Notes: generated by a model not told the origin, from the letters alone. Numbered from the stretch's first letter, positions 28,030-39,490 are shown. The stretch: 64,000 bases of DNA from Pseudomonas faucium (GCF_021602585.1 NZ_BQIP01000003.1:284614-348613), one strand, 5' to 3'. Numbers and translations: made by a program.

Positions 28030-29127
28030 CTAACGCTTGTGGCCAGTGTCCAGCTTGCGCTCCAGGTGCATGGAGTAGCGGGACATACCGAAACAGAAAA
28101 TCCAGAACACCAGGGCCGCGAACACATAGCCCTCGGTCGCCATGCCCAGCCAGGCCGGGTCGGCCGCGGCCTGCTTGACGCTGTTGAGCAGGTCGAACAG
28201 GCCGATGATGATGACCAGGCTGGTGTCCTTGAACAGGGCGATGAAGGTGTTGACGATGCCGGGGATCACCAGCTTGAGCGCCTGCGGCAGGATCACCAGG
28301 CCCATCGAGCGCCAGTAGCCCAGGCCCATGGCCGCGGCAGCTTCGTACTGGCCCTTGGGGATGGCCTGCAGGCCGCCGCGCACCACCTCGGCGATGTACG
28401 CCGACTGAAACAGGATCACCCCGATCATCGCCCGCAGCAGCTTGTCGAAGCTCATGCCCTCAGGCAGGAACAGCGGCAGCATCACCGACGACATGAACAG
28501 CACGGTAATCAGCGGCACGCCGCGCCAGAACTCGATGAAGGTCACGCACACCACCTTCACCGCCGGCATCCGCGAACGCCGCCCAAGGGCCAGCAGGATG
28601 CCCAGCGGCAAGGCACCGACGATGCCCACGGTGGCGATCACCAGGGTCAGCATCAGCCCGCCCCACTGGCTGGTGGGCACGGTGTCCAGGCCTAGGTAGC
28701 CGCCGTGCAGCAAGGTGTAGGCCAGCACCGGATACAGCACCAGAAAGCCCAGGCCGTAGAGCGCCTTGCGCGGGAAGCGCTTGATGAACAGCGGCGCGGC
28801 GCCCAGCACGGCCAGCCACACGGTCAGGTCCACGCGCCAGCGCAGCTCCACCGGGTAGTAGCCGTACATGAACTGGCCGAAGCGCTGCTGCACGAACACC
28901 CAGCAGGCGCCCTGCTTGGTGCAGTCGGCGCGGGTGGTGCCGACCCAGTTGGCATCGATGAACGCCCATTGCACCAGCGGCGGCACGATCAGCCACACCA
29001 GGTACAAGGCGAACAGGGTCAGCAAGGTGTTGAGCCAGCTGGAGAACAGGTTGGCCCGCATCCAGGCGAGCACGCCGACGGTTTTCACCGGTGGCGGCAT
29101 GTCAGGTTTGAAAACATGGGCATTCAC
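28030..29127 (-). CDS. aapM: L-amino acid ABC transporter, permease AapM
   Basis: 365 residues from a GTG start. An N-terminal segment with extra membrane spans and a large loop precedes the PAAT permease core. The core has the EAA-type loop [23 protein letters not shown] that contacts the ATPase. It forms the inner-membrane channel with AapQ. Its stop lies 10 bases before the aapP ATG. Confidence 0.94.
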   Translation of the reverse strand: MNAHVFKPDMPPPVKTVGVLAWMRANLFSSWLNTLLTLFALYLVWLIVPPLVQWAFIDANWVGTTRADCTKQGACWVFVQQRFGQFMYGYYPVELRWRVDLTVWLAVLGAAPLFIKRFPRKALYGLGFLVLYPVLAYTLLHGGYLGLDTVPTSQWGGLMLTLVIATVGIVGALPLGILLALGRRSRMPAVKVVCVTFIEFWRGVPLITVLFMSSVMLPLFLPEGMSFDKLLRAMIGVILFQSAYIAEVVRGGLQAIPKGQYEAAAAMGLGYWRSMGLVILPQALKLVIPGIVNTFIALFKDTSLVIIIGLFDLLNSVKQAAADPAWLGMATEGYVFAALVFWIFCFGMSRYSMHLERKLDTGHKR

Positions 29128-29137
29128 GGGCGTATCC

Positions 29138-30316
29138 TCACCGCTCGATCAGCGCGATGCGCTTGTTGTACCAGTTCATCAGCAGCGAAATGCTGATGCT
29201 GATGGCGAGATAGACACTCATGGTGATGGCGATCACCTCGATGGCCTGGCCGGTCTGGTTGAGCACGGTACCGGCGAACAGCGAGACCATCTCCGGGTAG
29301 CCGATACCGGCTGCCAGCGACGAGTTCTTCGCCAGGTTCAGGTACTGGCTGGTCAGCGGCGGAATGATCACCCGCAGGGCCTGGGGGATGATCACCTTGC
29401 GCAGCGTCGGGCCTTCGCGCAGGCCCAGCGAGCGGGCGGCTTCGGTCTGGCCATGGCTGACCGAACGAATACCCGAGCGCACGATTTCGGCGATGAACGC
29501 AGCGGTATAGATAGTCAGTGCCAGGGTCAGCGCCAGCAGTTCGGGTATCAGCACCCAGCCGCCGACGAAGTTGAAGCCCTTCAGTTGCGGCACTTCCCAG
29601 TGCACCGGGCTGCCGAACAGCAGCACGCAGGCCCCTGGAATCACCAGCAGCAGCGCCAGCCCAACCCAGAACTTGTGGAACGGCTTGCCGGTTTCGTTGA
29701 AGCGCTTGTTGGCGTAACGCACCATCGCCACGATGGCCACGATCGCCAGCACCACGGCAACCACGAACGGCCAGAAGCCCTCGGCCATCGAGGCGCCCGG
29801 CATGTTCAGGCCACGGTTGCTGATGAAGAAGGTGTCGTCGATGTTGATGCTGCCCCGTGGCCCCGGCAGGGTCAGGAACACGGCGAAGTACCAGAACAGG
29901 ATCTGCAGCAGTGGCGGAATGTTGCGGAAGGTTTCGACATAGACCGTCGCCAGCTTGTTGATCATCCAGTTCGGCGACAACCGCGCCACCCCGATGACAA
30001 AGCCGAGGACGGTTGCCAGGATGACGCCGATGAAGGTGACCAGCAGGGTATTGAGCAGGCCGATGACGAACACCCGCGCGTAGCTGTCGGACTCCACATA
30101 CGGGATCAGATGCTGGGCGATGCCGAAGCCGGCACTGCGCTCGAGGAAGTCGAAGCCGGAGGTGATGCCCCGGTGTTGCAAGTTGGTTTGCGTGTTGTGG
30201 AACAAGTACCAGCCCAGGCCCACCACCAAGAGGATGGTGAGGATCTGGAACAGCCAAGCGCGCACACGCGGATCGTTAAGGGAAAGCCCCTTTTGTGCGC
30301 CGATTCGATTTTGCAT
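29138..30316 (-). CDS. aapQ: L-amino acid ABC transporter, permease AapQ
   Basis: 392 residues, eight or so hydrophobic segments. The family's inserted periplasmic loop lies between early spans, and the coupling loop is EIVRSGIRSVSHGQTEAARSLGL. Long PAAT permease typical of AapQ/BztB. Together with AapM it takes up a broad range of L-amino acids. Ten bases separate it from aapM. Confidence 0.94.
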   Translation of the reverse strand: MQNRIGAQKGLSLNDPRVRAWLFQILTILLVVGLGWYLFHNTQTNLQHRGITSGFDFLERSAGFGIAQHLIPYVESDSYARVFVIGLLNTLLVTFIGVILATVLGFVIGVARLSPNWMINKLATVYVETFRNIPPLLQILFWYFAVFLTLPGPRGSINIDDTFFISNRGLNMPGASMAEGFWPFVVAVVLAIVAIVAMVRYANKRFNETGKPFHKFWVGLALLLVIPGACVLLFGSPVHWEVPQLKGFNFVGGWVLIPELLALTLALTIYTAAFIAEIVRSGIRSVSHGQTEAARSLGLREGPTLRKVIIPQALRVIIPPLTSQYLNLAKNSSLAAGIGYPEMVSLFAGTVLNQTGQAIEVIAITMSVYLAISISISLLMNWYNKRIALIER

Positions 30317-30347
30317 GAAGTGCCCCGGACAGTAGGGATTCGAACAG

Positions 30348-30374
30348 CCTGCGGCGGCGGGATGCCGCCGCAGG
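30348..30374 (-). terminator. Intercistronic hairpin between aapJ and aapQ
   Basis: Arms CCTGCGGCGG (30348-30357) and CCGCCGCAGG (30365-30374) with a short loop and no T-run. Such hairpins after a binding-protein gene usually protect that mRNA or reduce downstream expression, giving excess binding protein. Confidence 0.75.
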
Positions 30375-30383
30375 GTGCAACCA

Positions 30384-31412
30384 TCAGCGCACAGGTGGCG
30401 CGTACTGGATGCCGCCGTTGTTCCACAGGGCGTTCATGCCACGGTCGATCTTCAGGTCAGTGCTCTGGCCCAGGTTCTTCTCGAACACTTCGCCATAGTT
30501 GCCGACTTGCTTGACGATCTGCACCACCCAGTCTTTGGGCAGCTTGAGGTCCTTGCCGTATTCCCCGTCAGCCCCGAGCAGGCGGGCAACGTCCGGGTTC
30601 TTGGTGGCCTTGGCCTCGGCCTCGACGTTCTTCGAGGTAATGCCCGCCTCTTCGGCGTTGAGCATGGCGAACAGGGTCCACTTGACGATGCTGAACCACT
30701 CCTCGTCGCCCTTGCGCACCACCGGGCCCAGCGGTTCCTTGGAGATGGTCTCCGGCAGCACCACGTAGTCGGTTGGCGTGGCCAGCTTGGAGCGCTGGGC
30801 GAACAGCTGCGACTTGTCCGAGGTCAGCACGTCGCAACGGCCGGACTCCAGCGACTTGGCGCTTTCGTCGGAGGTGTCGAAGGTGATCGGGGTGTACTTC
30901 AGGTTGTTGGCGCGGAAGTAGTCGGACACGTTCAGCTCGGTGGTGGTACCGGCCTGGATGCAGATGGTCGCGCCATCGAGCTCCTTGGCACTGGAAACAC
31001 CGAGCTTCTTGTTGACCAGGAAGCCCACGCCGTCGTAGTAGGTGACACCAGCGAACACCAGGCCCATGCCGGCATCGCGCGAGCTGGTCCAGGTGGTGTT
31101 GCGCGACAGCACGTCGACTTCGCCGGACTGCAGCGCGGTGAAGCGCTCCTTGGCGTTGAGCTGGCTGAACTTGACCTTGCTGGCGTCGCCGAACACGGCA
31201 GCTGCCACGGCGCGGCAGACATCGGCATCGATGCCGACGATCTTGCCCTGCGCATCAGGTACCGAGAAGCCTGGAAGACCATCGCTCACGCCACACTGGA
31301 CGAAGCCCTTCTTCTTTACCGCATCGAGGGTGGCGCCGGCCTGGGCAGTGCTCACGGCGCCCAGTGCGGCGGCAGCGGTCAGGACTGCCAGGGTGGTTTT
31401 CAGCATCTTCAT
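30384..31412 (-). CDS. aapJ: L-amino acid ABC transporter, periplasmic binding protein
   Basis: 342 residues with a signal peptide (MKMLKTTLAVLTAAAALGAVSTAQA). SBP family 3 fold: VKKKGFVQCGVSDGLPGFSV, GIDADVCRAVAAAVFGD, RDAGMGLVFAGVTYYDG, GATICIQAGTTTELN. It binds several L-amino acids in the periplasm and delivers them to AapQM. First gene of aapJQMP. Confidence 0.95.
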   Translation of the reverse strand: MKMLKTTLAVLTAAAALGAVSTAQAGATLDAVKKKGFVQCGVSDGLPGFSVPDAQGKIVGIDADVCRAVAAAVFGDASKVKFSQLNAKERFTALQSGEVDVLSRNTTWTSSRDAGMGLVFAGVTYYDGVGFLVNKKLGVSSAKELDGATICIQAGTTTELNVSDYFRANNLKYTPITFDTSDESAKSLESGRCDVLTSDKSQLFAQRSKLATPTDYVVLPETISKEPLGPVVRKGDEEWFSIVKWTLFAMLNAEEAGITSKNVEAEAKATKNPDVARLLGADGEYGKDLKLPKDWVVQIVKQVGNYGEVFEKNLGQSTDLKIDRGMNALWNNGGIQYAPPVR

Positions 31413-32402
<990 letters not shown>

Positions 32403-32502
32403 GCAGGCTCGCCTGTAGTTGTAGGAGTATTCCGCTACGCCGCGCCCGGATCTTGCATTACACTGCCGGGCGTACATTCCTTAACCAGTTGACGAGACGA
32501 TC

Positions 32503-33963
32503 GTGCTCAAGGCACTCAAGAAAATATTCGGCAAGGGAGACGCCGCGCCTCAGGCCGTCGCTCCTGCTGCCAGCGTCACGCCGCCTGCGCCTGCCGCAGC
32601 CCCCGCGGCCCAGCCTGAGCCTCAGCGCCAGCCCGCCCCCGGCAAAACCAGCGTCAAGGCCGAAACGCCCGCCACCGCACCTGCCGCCGAGAAACCGGCC
32701 AAGGACAAACCGCGCCGCGAACGCAAGCCAAAGCCCCAGGCCAGCCTGTGGAAGCCGGAAGACTTCGTGGTCGAGCCGCAGGAAGGCAAGACCCGCTTCC
32801 ATGACTTCAAGCTCTCCGACGAGCTGATGCATGCCATCCACGACCTCGGTTTCCCGTACTGCACGCCGATCCAGGCCCAGGTGCTGGGTTACACCCTGCG
32901 CGGCCAGGACGCCATCGGCCGTGCCCAGACCGGCACCGGCAAGACCGCCGCCTTCCTCATCTCGATCATCTCCCAGTTGCAGCAGACGCCGCCGCCCAAG
33001 GAACGCTACATGGGCGAACCGCGCGCGCTGATCATCGCGCCGACCCGCGAGCTGGTGGTGCAGATCGCCAAGGACGCCGCGGCCCTGACCAAGTACACCG
33101 GGCTGAACGTGATGAGCTTCGTCGGCGGCATGGACTTCGACAAGCAGCTCAAGGCCCTGGAAGCGCGCCACTGCGACATCCTGGTGGCCACCCCGGGCCG
33201 CCTGCTGGACTTCAACCAGCGCGGCGAGGTGCACCTGGACATGGTCGAGGTGATGGTGCTGGACGAGGCCGACCGCATGCTCGACATGGGTTTCATCCCC
33301 CAGGTACGGCAGATCATCCGCCAGACCCCACCGAAGAGCGAACGCCAGACACTGCTGTTCTCCGCCACCTTCACCGACGATGTGATGAACCTGGCCAAGC
33401 AGTGGACCACCAACCCGGCCGTGGTCGAGATCGAGCCGGAAAACGTCGCCAGCGAAACCGTCGAGCAGCACGTCTACGCGGTGGCCGGCAGCGACAAGTA
33501 CAAGCTGCTGTACAACCTGGTGACGCAGAACAAGTGGGAACGGGTCATGGTCTTTGCCAACCGCAAGGACGAGGTGCGGCGCATCGAAGAGAAGCTGGTG
33601 CGCGATGGCATCAACGCCGCGCAGCTGTCGGGCGACGTGCCGCAGCACAAGCGCATCCGCACCCTGGAAAACTTCCGTGAAGGCCGTATCACCGTGCTGG
33701 TGGCCACCGATGTGGCTGGGCGCGGGATCCACATCGATGGCATCAGCCACGTGATCAACTTCACCCTGCCGGAAGACCCGGACGACTACGTGCACCGCAT
33801 TGGCCGTACCGGCCGTGCCGGCAGCAGCGGGGTGTCGATCAGCTTTGCCGGTGAGGATGATTCCTACCAGCTGCCTGCCATCGAAGAGCTGCTGGGCCGC
33901 AAGATCAAGTGCGAGATGCCGCCGGACGAGCTATTGAAGCCGGTGCCGCGCAAGCATCATTGA
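32503..33963 (+). CDS. rhlB: DEAD-box ATP-dependent RNA helicase RhlB
   Basis: 486 residues from a GTG start. The first 80 residues are an Ala/Pro/Lys-rich extension. The helicase core follows: Q-motif [39 protein letters not shown], and late [10 protein letters not shown] and HRIGRTGR. RhlB unwinds structured RNA, usually together with RNase E in the degradosome. Monocistronic, followed by a long inverted repeat. Confidence 0.92.
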   Translation: MLKALKKIFGKGDAAPQAVAPAASVTPPAPAAAPAAQPEPQRQPAPGKTSVKAETPATAPAAEKPAKDKPRRERKPKPQASLWKPEDFVVEPQEGKTRFHDFKLSDELMHAIHDLGFPYCTPIQAQVLGYTLRGQDAIGRAQTGTGKTAAFLISIISQLQQTPPPKERYMGEPRALIIAPTRELVVQIAKDAAALTKYTGLNVMSFVGGMDFDKQLKALEARHCDILVATPGRLLDFNQRGEVHLDMVEVMVLDEADRMLDMGFIPQVRQIIRQTPPKSERQTLLFSATFTDDVMNLAKQWTTNPAVVEIEPENVASETVEQHVYAVAGSDKYKLLYNLVTQNKWERVMVFANRKDEVRRIEEKLVRDGINAAQLSGDVPQHKRIRTLENFREGRITVLVATDVAGRGIHIDGISHVINFTLPEDPDDYVHRIGRTGRAGSSGVSISFAGEDDSYQLPAIEELLGRKIKCEMPPDELLKPVPRKHH

Positions 33964-33970
33964 CCGGCCT

Positions 33971-34085
33971 GTAGGAGCGGCCTTGTGTCGCGAAAGGGCC
34001 GCGAAGCGGCCCCATCAGTTGTTGCAGCGCCGCTTGAATCCTGGGGCCGCTTCGCGGCCCTTTCGCGACACAAGGCCGCTCCTAC
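33971..34085. repeat. Long inverted repeat with 43-base perfect arms (non-REP family)
   Basis: Arms 33971-34013 and 34043-34085 are exact reverse complements, starting GTAGGAGCGGCCTTG and containing GGGCCGCGAAGCGGCCCC, itself a palindrome. It differs from the REP pairs elsewhere. It lies between converging rhlB and moaE and could end transcription in both directions. Confidence 0.93.
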
Positions 34086-34106
34086 CAAACCATGGCGCGA
34101 CCTGAC

Positions 34107-34553
34107 CTACCAACGCCCAGCCGCATCCTGGTCACTCTGCTTCCCTTCCACCCACCTGGGCCCCTCCTGGGTACTCTCCTTCTTCCAGAACGGCGCCCGC
34201 GTCTTCAGGTAGTCCATGATGAAGTTGCAGGCCTCGAACGCCGCCTGCCGATGGGCACTGGCCACCCCGACGAAAACGATCGGCTCACCCGGCTCCAGCG
34301 CCCCGATCCGGTGCAGCACCTCGACCTTGAGCAACGGCCAACGCTGCTCGGCCTCGACCACGATCTTGGCCAGGGCCTTCTCGGTCATGCCCGGGTAGTG
34401 TTCGAGAAACATGCCCGCCACGTCGAGGCCGTCGTTGAAATCACGCACATAGCCCACAAAACCGACCACGGCCCCCACACCGACGTTGGCGGCATGCATG
34501 GCATTGACCTCGTGCCCCGGGTCAAAGGCCGCTTGCTGTACTCGCACCGCCAT
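34107..34553 (-). CDS. moaE: Molybdopterin synthase large subunit MoaE
   Basis: 148 residues. Two adjacent ATGs exist (34556, 34553); GGAGG is better spaced for the second. MoaE features: GAVVGFVGYVRDFND, LEHYPGMTEKALAKI, HRIGALEPGEPIVFVGVASAHRQAAFEAC and the catalytic Lys region YLKTRAPFWKKE. It transfers sulfur from MoaD thiocarboxylate to precursor Z. Coupled with moaD. Confidence 0.96.
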   Translation of the reverse strand: MAVRVQQAAFDPGHEVNAMHAANVGVGAVVGFVGYVRDFNDGLDVAGMFLEHYPGMTEKALAKIVVEAEQRWPLLKVEVLHRIGALEPGEPIVFVGVASAHRQAAFEACNFIMDYLKTRAPFWKKESTQEGPRWVEGKQSDQDAAGRW

Positions 34554-34555
34554 CA

Positions 34556-34801
34556 TCAGCCTCCGGTCACCGGTGGGAAGAACGCCACCTCGTCGCCCTC
34601 TTCCAGCGGCTCGTCGAGCCTGCACAGCTCTTCGTTGCGCGCGCACATCAGGTTCTGCTCGGCCAGCACCTGATACTTCCCACCCTTGGCCACCAGCGCC
34701 TGGCGCACATCGTCGAGCACCTTGAAATCACCCGCCAGGTGCTCGGCATCGAGGCCCAGCAATTCGCGGTAACGGGCGAAATACATCACCTTGACCTTCA
34801 T
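34556..34801 (-). CDS. moaD: Molybdopterin synthase small subunit MoaD
   Basis: 81 residues, ubiquitin-like sulfur carrier ending in the essential Gly-Gly (PPVTGG). The ATG at 34801 overlaps the moaC stop (TCATC on the plus strand), and its own stop overlaps the first moaE ATG. The second gene of moaCDE. Confidence 0.96.
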   Translation of the reverse strand: MKVKVMYFARYRELLGLDAEHLAGDFKVLDDVRQALVAKGGKYQVLAEQNLMCARNEELCRLDEPLEEGDEVAFFPPVTGG

Positions 34802-35271
34802 CACGCCTCCACCTTGTAGTGGCCGCTCTTGCCGCCGAGCTTCTCCAAAAGGCGCACCTGCTCGATGACCATGCCCTTGTCCACGGCCTTGCACATGTCG
34901 TAGATCGTCAGCGCGGCCACGCTGGCGGCGGTCAGTGCTTCCATTTCCACGCCGGTCTGCCCGGCCAGCTTGCAGCGCGCGACGATGCGCACGGCATCGG
35001 CGCCTTCGGCGCTGAGCTCGACCTTGACGCTGGTCAGCATCAGCGGGTGGCACAGCGGGATCAGGTCGCTGGTCTTCTTCGCCGCCTGGATGCCGGCGAT
35101 GCGCGCCACGGCGAACACATCGCCCTTGGGGTGCTCACCGTCGACGATCATCTGCAAGGTCTGCGGCAACATCCGCACCCGCGCCTCGGCCGTGGCCTCG
35201 CGCTCGGTCACGGCCTTTTCGGTGACGTCGACCATGTTGGCGCGCCCCTGGGAATCAAGATGTGTCAGCAC
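34801..35271 (-). CDS. moaC: Cyclic pyranopterin monophosphate synthase MoaC
   Basis: 156 residues from a GTG start with AGGAG seven bases upstream. MoaC motifs: [58 protein letters not shown]. It works with MoaA (not in the window) in the first step of molybdenum cofactor synthesis. First gene of moaCDE. Confidence 0.96.
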   Translation of the reverse strand: MLTHLDSQGRANMVDVTEKAVTEREATAEARVRMLPQTLQMIVDGEHPKGDVFAVARIAGIQAAKKTSDLIPLCHPLMLTSVKVELSAEGADAVRIVARCKLAGQTGVEMEALTAASVAALTIYDMCKAVDKGMVIEQVRLLEKLGGKSGHYKVEA

Positions 35272-35375
35272 TGCTCTGCTCCTGTGAAGGGAACTGAGAG
35301 TTTAAACCCGTGGGTCAGGTTTGAGCAGCGGAATGTGTCGGCAGGGCCGGGCGGCGTACCGCCCGGCGGCTGAGG

Positions 35376-36770
35376 TTACAGATGCGACTCGGCGTACTCG
35401 GCCAGTACCGAGCGTGGCACCCCTTGCAGGGTGATGTGCACGCCATGGGGGAAGTCCTTGAAGCGCTCGGTGAGGTAGGTCAGGCCCGAGCTGGTCGCGG
35501 ACAGGTAGGGGGTATCGATCTGCGCCAGGTTGCCCAGGCACACCACCTTGGACCCGGAACCGGCACGGGTGATGATGGTTTTCATCTGGTGCGGGGTCAG
35601 GTTCTGGCACTCGTCGATCAGGATCAGGCTCTGCTGGAAGCTGCGCCCGCGGATGTAGTTCAGCGACTTGAACTGCAGCGGTACCCGCTCGAGGATGTAC
35701 TCGACGCTGCCGTGGGTGCTCTCGTCATCCATGTGCAAGGCTTCGAGGTTGTCGGTGATGGCGCCAAGCCAAGGCTCCATCTTCTCCGCCTCGGTGCCTG
35801 GCAGGAAGCCGATCTCCTGGTCCAGCCCCTGCACGCTGCGGGTGGCGATGATGCGCCGGTAGCGCTTGCTGACCATGGTCTGCTCGATGGCCGCGGCCAA
35901 GGCCAGGATGGTCTTGCCGGAGCCGGCGGCGCCGGTCAGGTTGACCAGGTGGATATCCGGGTCGAGCAGCGCGAACAGCGCCAGGCTCTGGTGGATGTCC
36001 CGCGGCTTGAGGCCCCAGGCCTCCTGGTGCAGCAGCGGTTCCTGGTGCAGGTCGAGCAGCAGCAGTTCGTCGTTGCGGATGCCCTTCACCCAGCCGACGA
36101 AGCCTTGTTCATCGATGATGAATTCATTGATGTGCACGGCGGGCAGGTTGTCGATCATCTGCACCCGATGCCAGGTGCGGCCACGCTCCTGGCGGGTATC
36201 GACCTTGCTGACCCGGTCCCAGAAGGAACCTGTGACCGAGTGGTAGCCCTTGGACAGCAAGGAAACGTCATCGACCAGCTGGTCGGTGCTGTAGTCCTCG
36301 GCCGCGATCCCGCAAGCGCGCGCCTTCAGGCGCATGTTGATGTCTTTGGTCACCAGCACCACGTCCAGGTCGGCGCGCCGGCTGCGTACTTCGAGCAGGG
36401 TGTTGATGATGATGTTGTCGTTGAGGTTTTCCGGCAGCAGCTTGCTGGGTTCGTTGCGCGGGCTCATCAGGATCGACAGGTAACCCTTGGGCCCGCTCTT
36501 GCCACGCTGGATCGGCACGCCCTGCTCGACATCGCTGGGCGAAGCGTCACCGAGGGTCTGGTCGATCAGGCGGATGGCCTGGCGGCATTCGGCGGCGATG
36601 GTCTGTTTACCGGTCTTGAGCTTGTCGAGTTCCTCCAGCACCGTCATCGGAATGGCGACGTGATGCTCCTCGAAGTTGAGCAATGCGTTGGGGTCGTGAA
36701 TCAGGACGTTGGTATCGAGCACATAGAGGATTGGCTTGCTGGAGGAAGGGTTGCGTCCTTGGTCATCCAT
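35376..36770 (-). CDS. PIN-PhoH family ATPase (PhoH2 type)
   Basis: 464 residues in two parts. The N-terminal PIN nuclease domain has YVLDTNVLIHDP, TVLEELDKLKTG and VLVTKDINMRLKAR (about 14-160). The C-terminal PhoH P-loop ATPase has Walker A GAAGSGKT and Walker B SLILIDECQN (about 255-460). PIN-PhoH proteins couple ATP-driven RNA unwinding to RNA cleavage. Monocistronic. The 280 bases upstream contain a short A/T palindrome at 36952-36970 and no gene. Confidence 0.92.
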   Translation of the reverse strand: MDDQGRNPSSSKPILYVLDTNVLIHDPNALLNFEEHHVAIPMTVLEELDKLKTGKQTIAAECRQAIRLIDQTLGDASPSDVEQGVPIQRGKSGPKGYLSILMSPRNEPSKLLPENLNDNIIINTLLEVRSRRADLDVVLVTKDINMRLKARACGIAAEDYSTDQLVDDVSLLSKGYHSVTGSFWDRVSKVDTRQERGRTWHRVQMIDNLPAVHINEFIIDEQGFVGWVKGIRNDELLLLDLHQEPLLHQEAWGLKPRDIHQSLALFALLDPDIHLVNLTGAAGSGKTILALAAAIEQTMVSKRYRRIIATRSVQGLDQEIGFLPGTEAEKMEPWLGAITDNLEALHMDDESTHGSVEYILERVPLQFKSLNYIRGRSFQQSLILIDECQNLTPHQMKTIITRAGSGSKVVCLGNLAQIDTPYLSATSSGLTYLTERFKDFPHGVHITLQGVPRSVLAEYAESHL

Positions 36771-37051
36771 ACTCGGTCACCTTATGTCGAAGCCACACGG
36801 CGCGTTCTGTTGCGCCGCAGAGTGACCGCCGGTCTTCCCGTATCCGCGTTGCTACGGGCGAGAAGCGGACCTGGCAAGGTGGGCCTGGATGACGCCACCT
36901 GTGCTGCAGGAATCGGCTGTCTGGTTTCTTCATACCGCAAAAACCATGAACGAAAAAAGCTTTTTTACGTACCGGTGAAGTTTATTTTTCCGATTGACGA
37001 ACAGGGCTTGGCGGGGGCGGCAGACGGGTCTACAGTCAGAAGTCAGACCCA

Positions 37052-38179
37052 CTAGTCTCGATAGCCGTATTCCCGGCAATCTTCCCAGCCGATGCCGCTC
37101 TGCGCCGTGCTGTGCAGCAACCACTCCACCGCTGGCTGCGCCTTGGGCAAGGCGTCATGGAACTGGATCACGCCCTTGCGCCACAGCAGCATCAAGGTCA
37201 CCACCCGCTGCGCCGAGGCTTCTGCACTCAGCGCCGTGTCATCCTGCGCATCGATGTCCCACAGCGAAACCCGCAGCTGCTGGCTGGCCATGAACGCTTC
37301 GCCGTCGGAGCGGCGCTGGCCATAGGGCGGGCGGAACAACGGCACATACTGCTCGGGCAGGTCGGCCTGGACCCGCGCCTGGCTGCGCTTGAGCGAATCC
37401 TGCCAGCCGTTCCACTGCGCGTGGGAGCGGTACTCCCAGCCCTGGATCCCCACGCACTGCGCGCCGTAGAGCTGGCTCAAGGCATTGGCCGGGCCACGGT
37501 CGCGGCGTTGCTGCAGGCGGTTGCCAAGGACGAAGAAGGTGCCCTGCAGTTTCTGCTTGTTCAGGTAGTCGGCCAGCGTATCGGTGCTGCCACCCTCCGG
37601 CCCCGGGCCACCGACGAAGGTCAGCAGGAACATGCGGTCGTTCAGCTCATCGCCATTGCGTTCACGGCTGGACAGGCGCTCGACTTCGCTGCTGGTCTGC
37701 GGCAGCAGGGCCGCCTTGCGCAATTGCTCATCCAGGTAACGCACATTGAACTGGTGGCTGGGCTCGATCCAGCCTGTATAGAACGTGCCGACATCTGCAG
37801 CGAACGTGGCGGCCTGCCTGCGCAAATCCTCCATCGACTCCACCGGGTAGCAGAACGACGCATCCTCGGTGCAACTGCGCTGGGCCTGTTGATAACCCTG
37901 CCATAAACGCTGCCACATGCCGGCCCTGATTGCGCGAACCTTTTGCAGGTTGATCTGCCGCAGCCCCAGGCGCGCAGCCAGGGCGCCATCGTCGAGCAGC
38001 TCGCTCTCGTGCAGCACCTGGGCAAACGACAGGATCTGCGCCCGCGAGGCAACGTCGAACAGCGCCGGGCTGTCCAGTTGTTCGGGCCACAGGCTGCGGT
38101 CGAGGCTGGCCGGGGGGATGGGGGCGGCCTGGGCGGCCAGGCTCAACAACGAGGCCAGCAAGGCAGCGGCAATGCGCAC
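37052..38179 (-). CDS. Secreted polysaccharide-deacetylase-like protein with degenerate active site
   Basis: 375 residues. The GTG at 38179 is chosen because GGAGAG lies seven bases upstream and a signal peptide (RIAAALLASLLSLAAQA) begins there; the frame is open further upstream. The second half has a NodB-like fold, with LADYLNKQKLQGTFFVLGNRL, LFRPPYGQRRSDG and VIQFHDAL. The metal-binding first motif, normally TFDDGP, reads TFVGGP, and the H-x3-H motif is reduced to SHAQWNGW. It may have lost deacetylase activity or act as a binding protein. Function unknown. Confidence 0.8.
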   Translation of the reverse strand: MRIAAALLASLLSLAAQAAPIPPASLDRSLWPEQLDSPALFDVASRAQILSFAQVLHESELLDDGALAARLGLRQINLQKVRAIRAGMWQRLWQGYQQAQRSCTEDASFCYPVESMEDLRRQAATFAADVGTFYTGWIEPSHQFNVRYLDEQLRKAALLPQTSSEVERLSSRERNGDELNDRMFLLTFVGGPGPEGGSTDTLADYLNKQKLQGTFFVLGNRLQQRRDRGPANALSQLYGAQCVGIQGWEYRSHAQWNGWQDSLKRSQARVQADLPEQYVPLFRPPYGQRRSDGEAFMASQQLRVSLWDIDAQDDTALSAEASAQRVVTLMLLWRKGVIQFHDALPKAQPAVEWLLHSTAQSGIGWEDCREYGYRD

Positions 38180-38315
38180 GATGGGTCTCTCCGTGACGGC
38201 GAAACGCGCACTATAGCGCCTGCCTTGGCGATGGTCTGTGACTATTGTCGCCATAGTTTGGCGTTGCCCGCCCCAGTCCGTAGAATCCCCGGCAACGATT
38301 CCAGGAGCCGACCCG

Positions 38316-39095
38316 ATGCTGACGGTGATTTCCCCCGCCAAGACCCTCGACTACGACACCAAGCCGGTCACCGACCACTTCACCCTGCCGCAGTACCTGG
38401 ACGACTCGCAGGTGCTGATCCAGCAGCTGCGCGAGCTGTCGCCGGCGCAGATCAGCGAACTGATGCACCTGTCCGACAAGCTGGCCGGCCTCAACGCCGC
38501 GCGCTTCGGCAGCTGGACGCCGGATTTCACCCCGGCCAACGCCAAGCAGGCGCTGCTGGCGTTCAAGGGCGACGTGTACACCGGGTTGGACGCCGAAACC
38601 CTCACTGAAGACGACTTCAGCTATGCCCAGCAGCACCTGCGCATGCTCTCGGGCCTGTATGGCCTGCTGCGCCCGCTCGACCTGATGCAGCCCTACCGCC
38701 TGGAAATGGGCACCAAGCTGGCCAACGCCCGCGGCAAGGACCTGTATGCGTTCTGGGGCACGCGCATCAGCGAATGGCTGAACCAGGCCCTGGCCGACCA
38801 GGGCGATGACCTGCTGCTGAACCTGGCCAGCAACGAGTACTTCAGCGCGGTGAAACGCAGCGCCCTCAAGGGCCGGGTGATCAACGTCGACTTCAAGGAC
38901 CTGAAGAACGGCCAGTACAAGATCATCAGTTTCTATGCCAAGAAAGCCCGCGGCATGATGAGCCGCTTCGTGATCCAGGAACGGGTTGACGACCCCGAGC
39001 GGCTCAAGCAGTTCGATGTGCAGGGCTACTTCTATAGCGCCGAGCAGTCCAAGCCGGACCACCTGGTGTTCCTGCGCGACCACCCGGCCGAGTAA
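38316..39095 (+). CDS. yaaA: Peroxide stress protein YaaA (DUF328)
   Basis: 259 residues; the ATG at 38316 ([13 protein letters not shown]) with AGGAG upstream is preferred over a longer in-frame start. YaaA signatures: [57 protein letters not shown]. In E. coli it limits free iron and oxidative DNA damage under peroxide stress. Stands alone ahead of the alginate region. Confidence 0.95.
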   Translation: MLTVISPAKTLDYDTKPVTDHFTLPQYLDDSQVLIQQLRELSPAQISELMHLSDKLAGLNAARFGSWTPDFTPANAKQALLAFKGDVYTGLDAETLTEDDFSYAQQHLRMLSGLYGLLRPLDLMQPYRLEMGTKLANARGKDLYAFWGTRISEWLNQALADQGDDLLLNLASNEYFSAVKRSALKGRVINVDFKDLKNGQYKIISFYAKKARGMMSRFVIQERVDDPERLKQFDVQGYFYSAEQSKPDHLVFLRDHPAE

Positions 39096-39104
39096 TTGCA
39101 CAAG

Positions 39105-39198
39105 GGCCTTATCGCCGGCAAGCCGGCTCCCACAGGTACACCACAGCTTTCAATGCCTGTGCAGATCCTGTGGGAGCCGGCTTGCCGGCGATGAGGCC
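39105..39198. repeat. REP pair (BIME)
   Basis: Inverted arms 39105-39135 and 39167-39198 immediately after yaaA, marking its transcription end. Confidence 0.94.
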
Positions 39199-39314
39199 AG
39201 TAGCAGCCCCCTCCCTCCCCGCCCTGCAACAGGGCATGCTTCACATTGCCACCAAGCCATTTTAATGACGCCAAAAAACCACCAGTCATAGCCTTATCGC
39301 CAAACGCCATAAGA

Positions 39315-39323
39315 CCGTTCGTA
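39315..39323 (+). promoter_or_regulatory. AlgR-like site upstream of algD
   Basis: CCGTTCGTA matches eight of nine bases of the P. aeruginosa AlgR consensus CCGTTCGTC, about 180 bases upstream of the -35 element, where remote AlgR sites are expected. Confidence 0.45.
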
Positions 39324-39490
39324 CTTTTTTGACGAATTTTGAAAAAATTTTTCCCATGCTGGCATAAAAACATCCCCCCTCAGTTTCGCCCTTTATATAC
39401 AGGGGTGCGTCTGCCCCGTGCCATCAAAGTGAAAGTATCCGCCACTGAAAAAATATTTAGAAATCTTTCATGCAGGCACTTTTCACCCAG

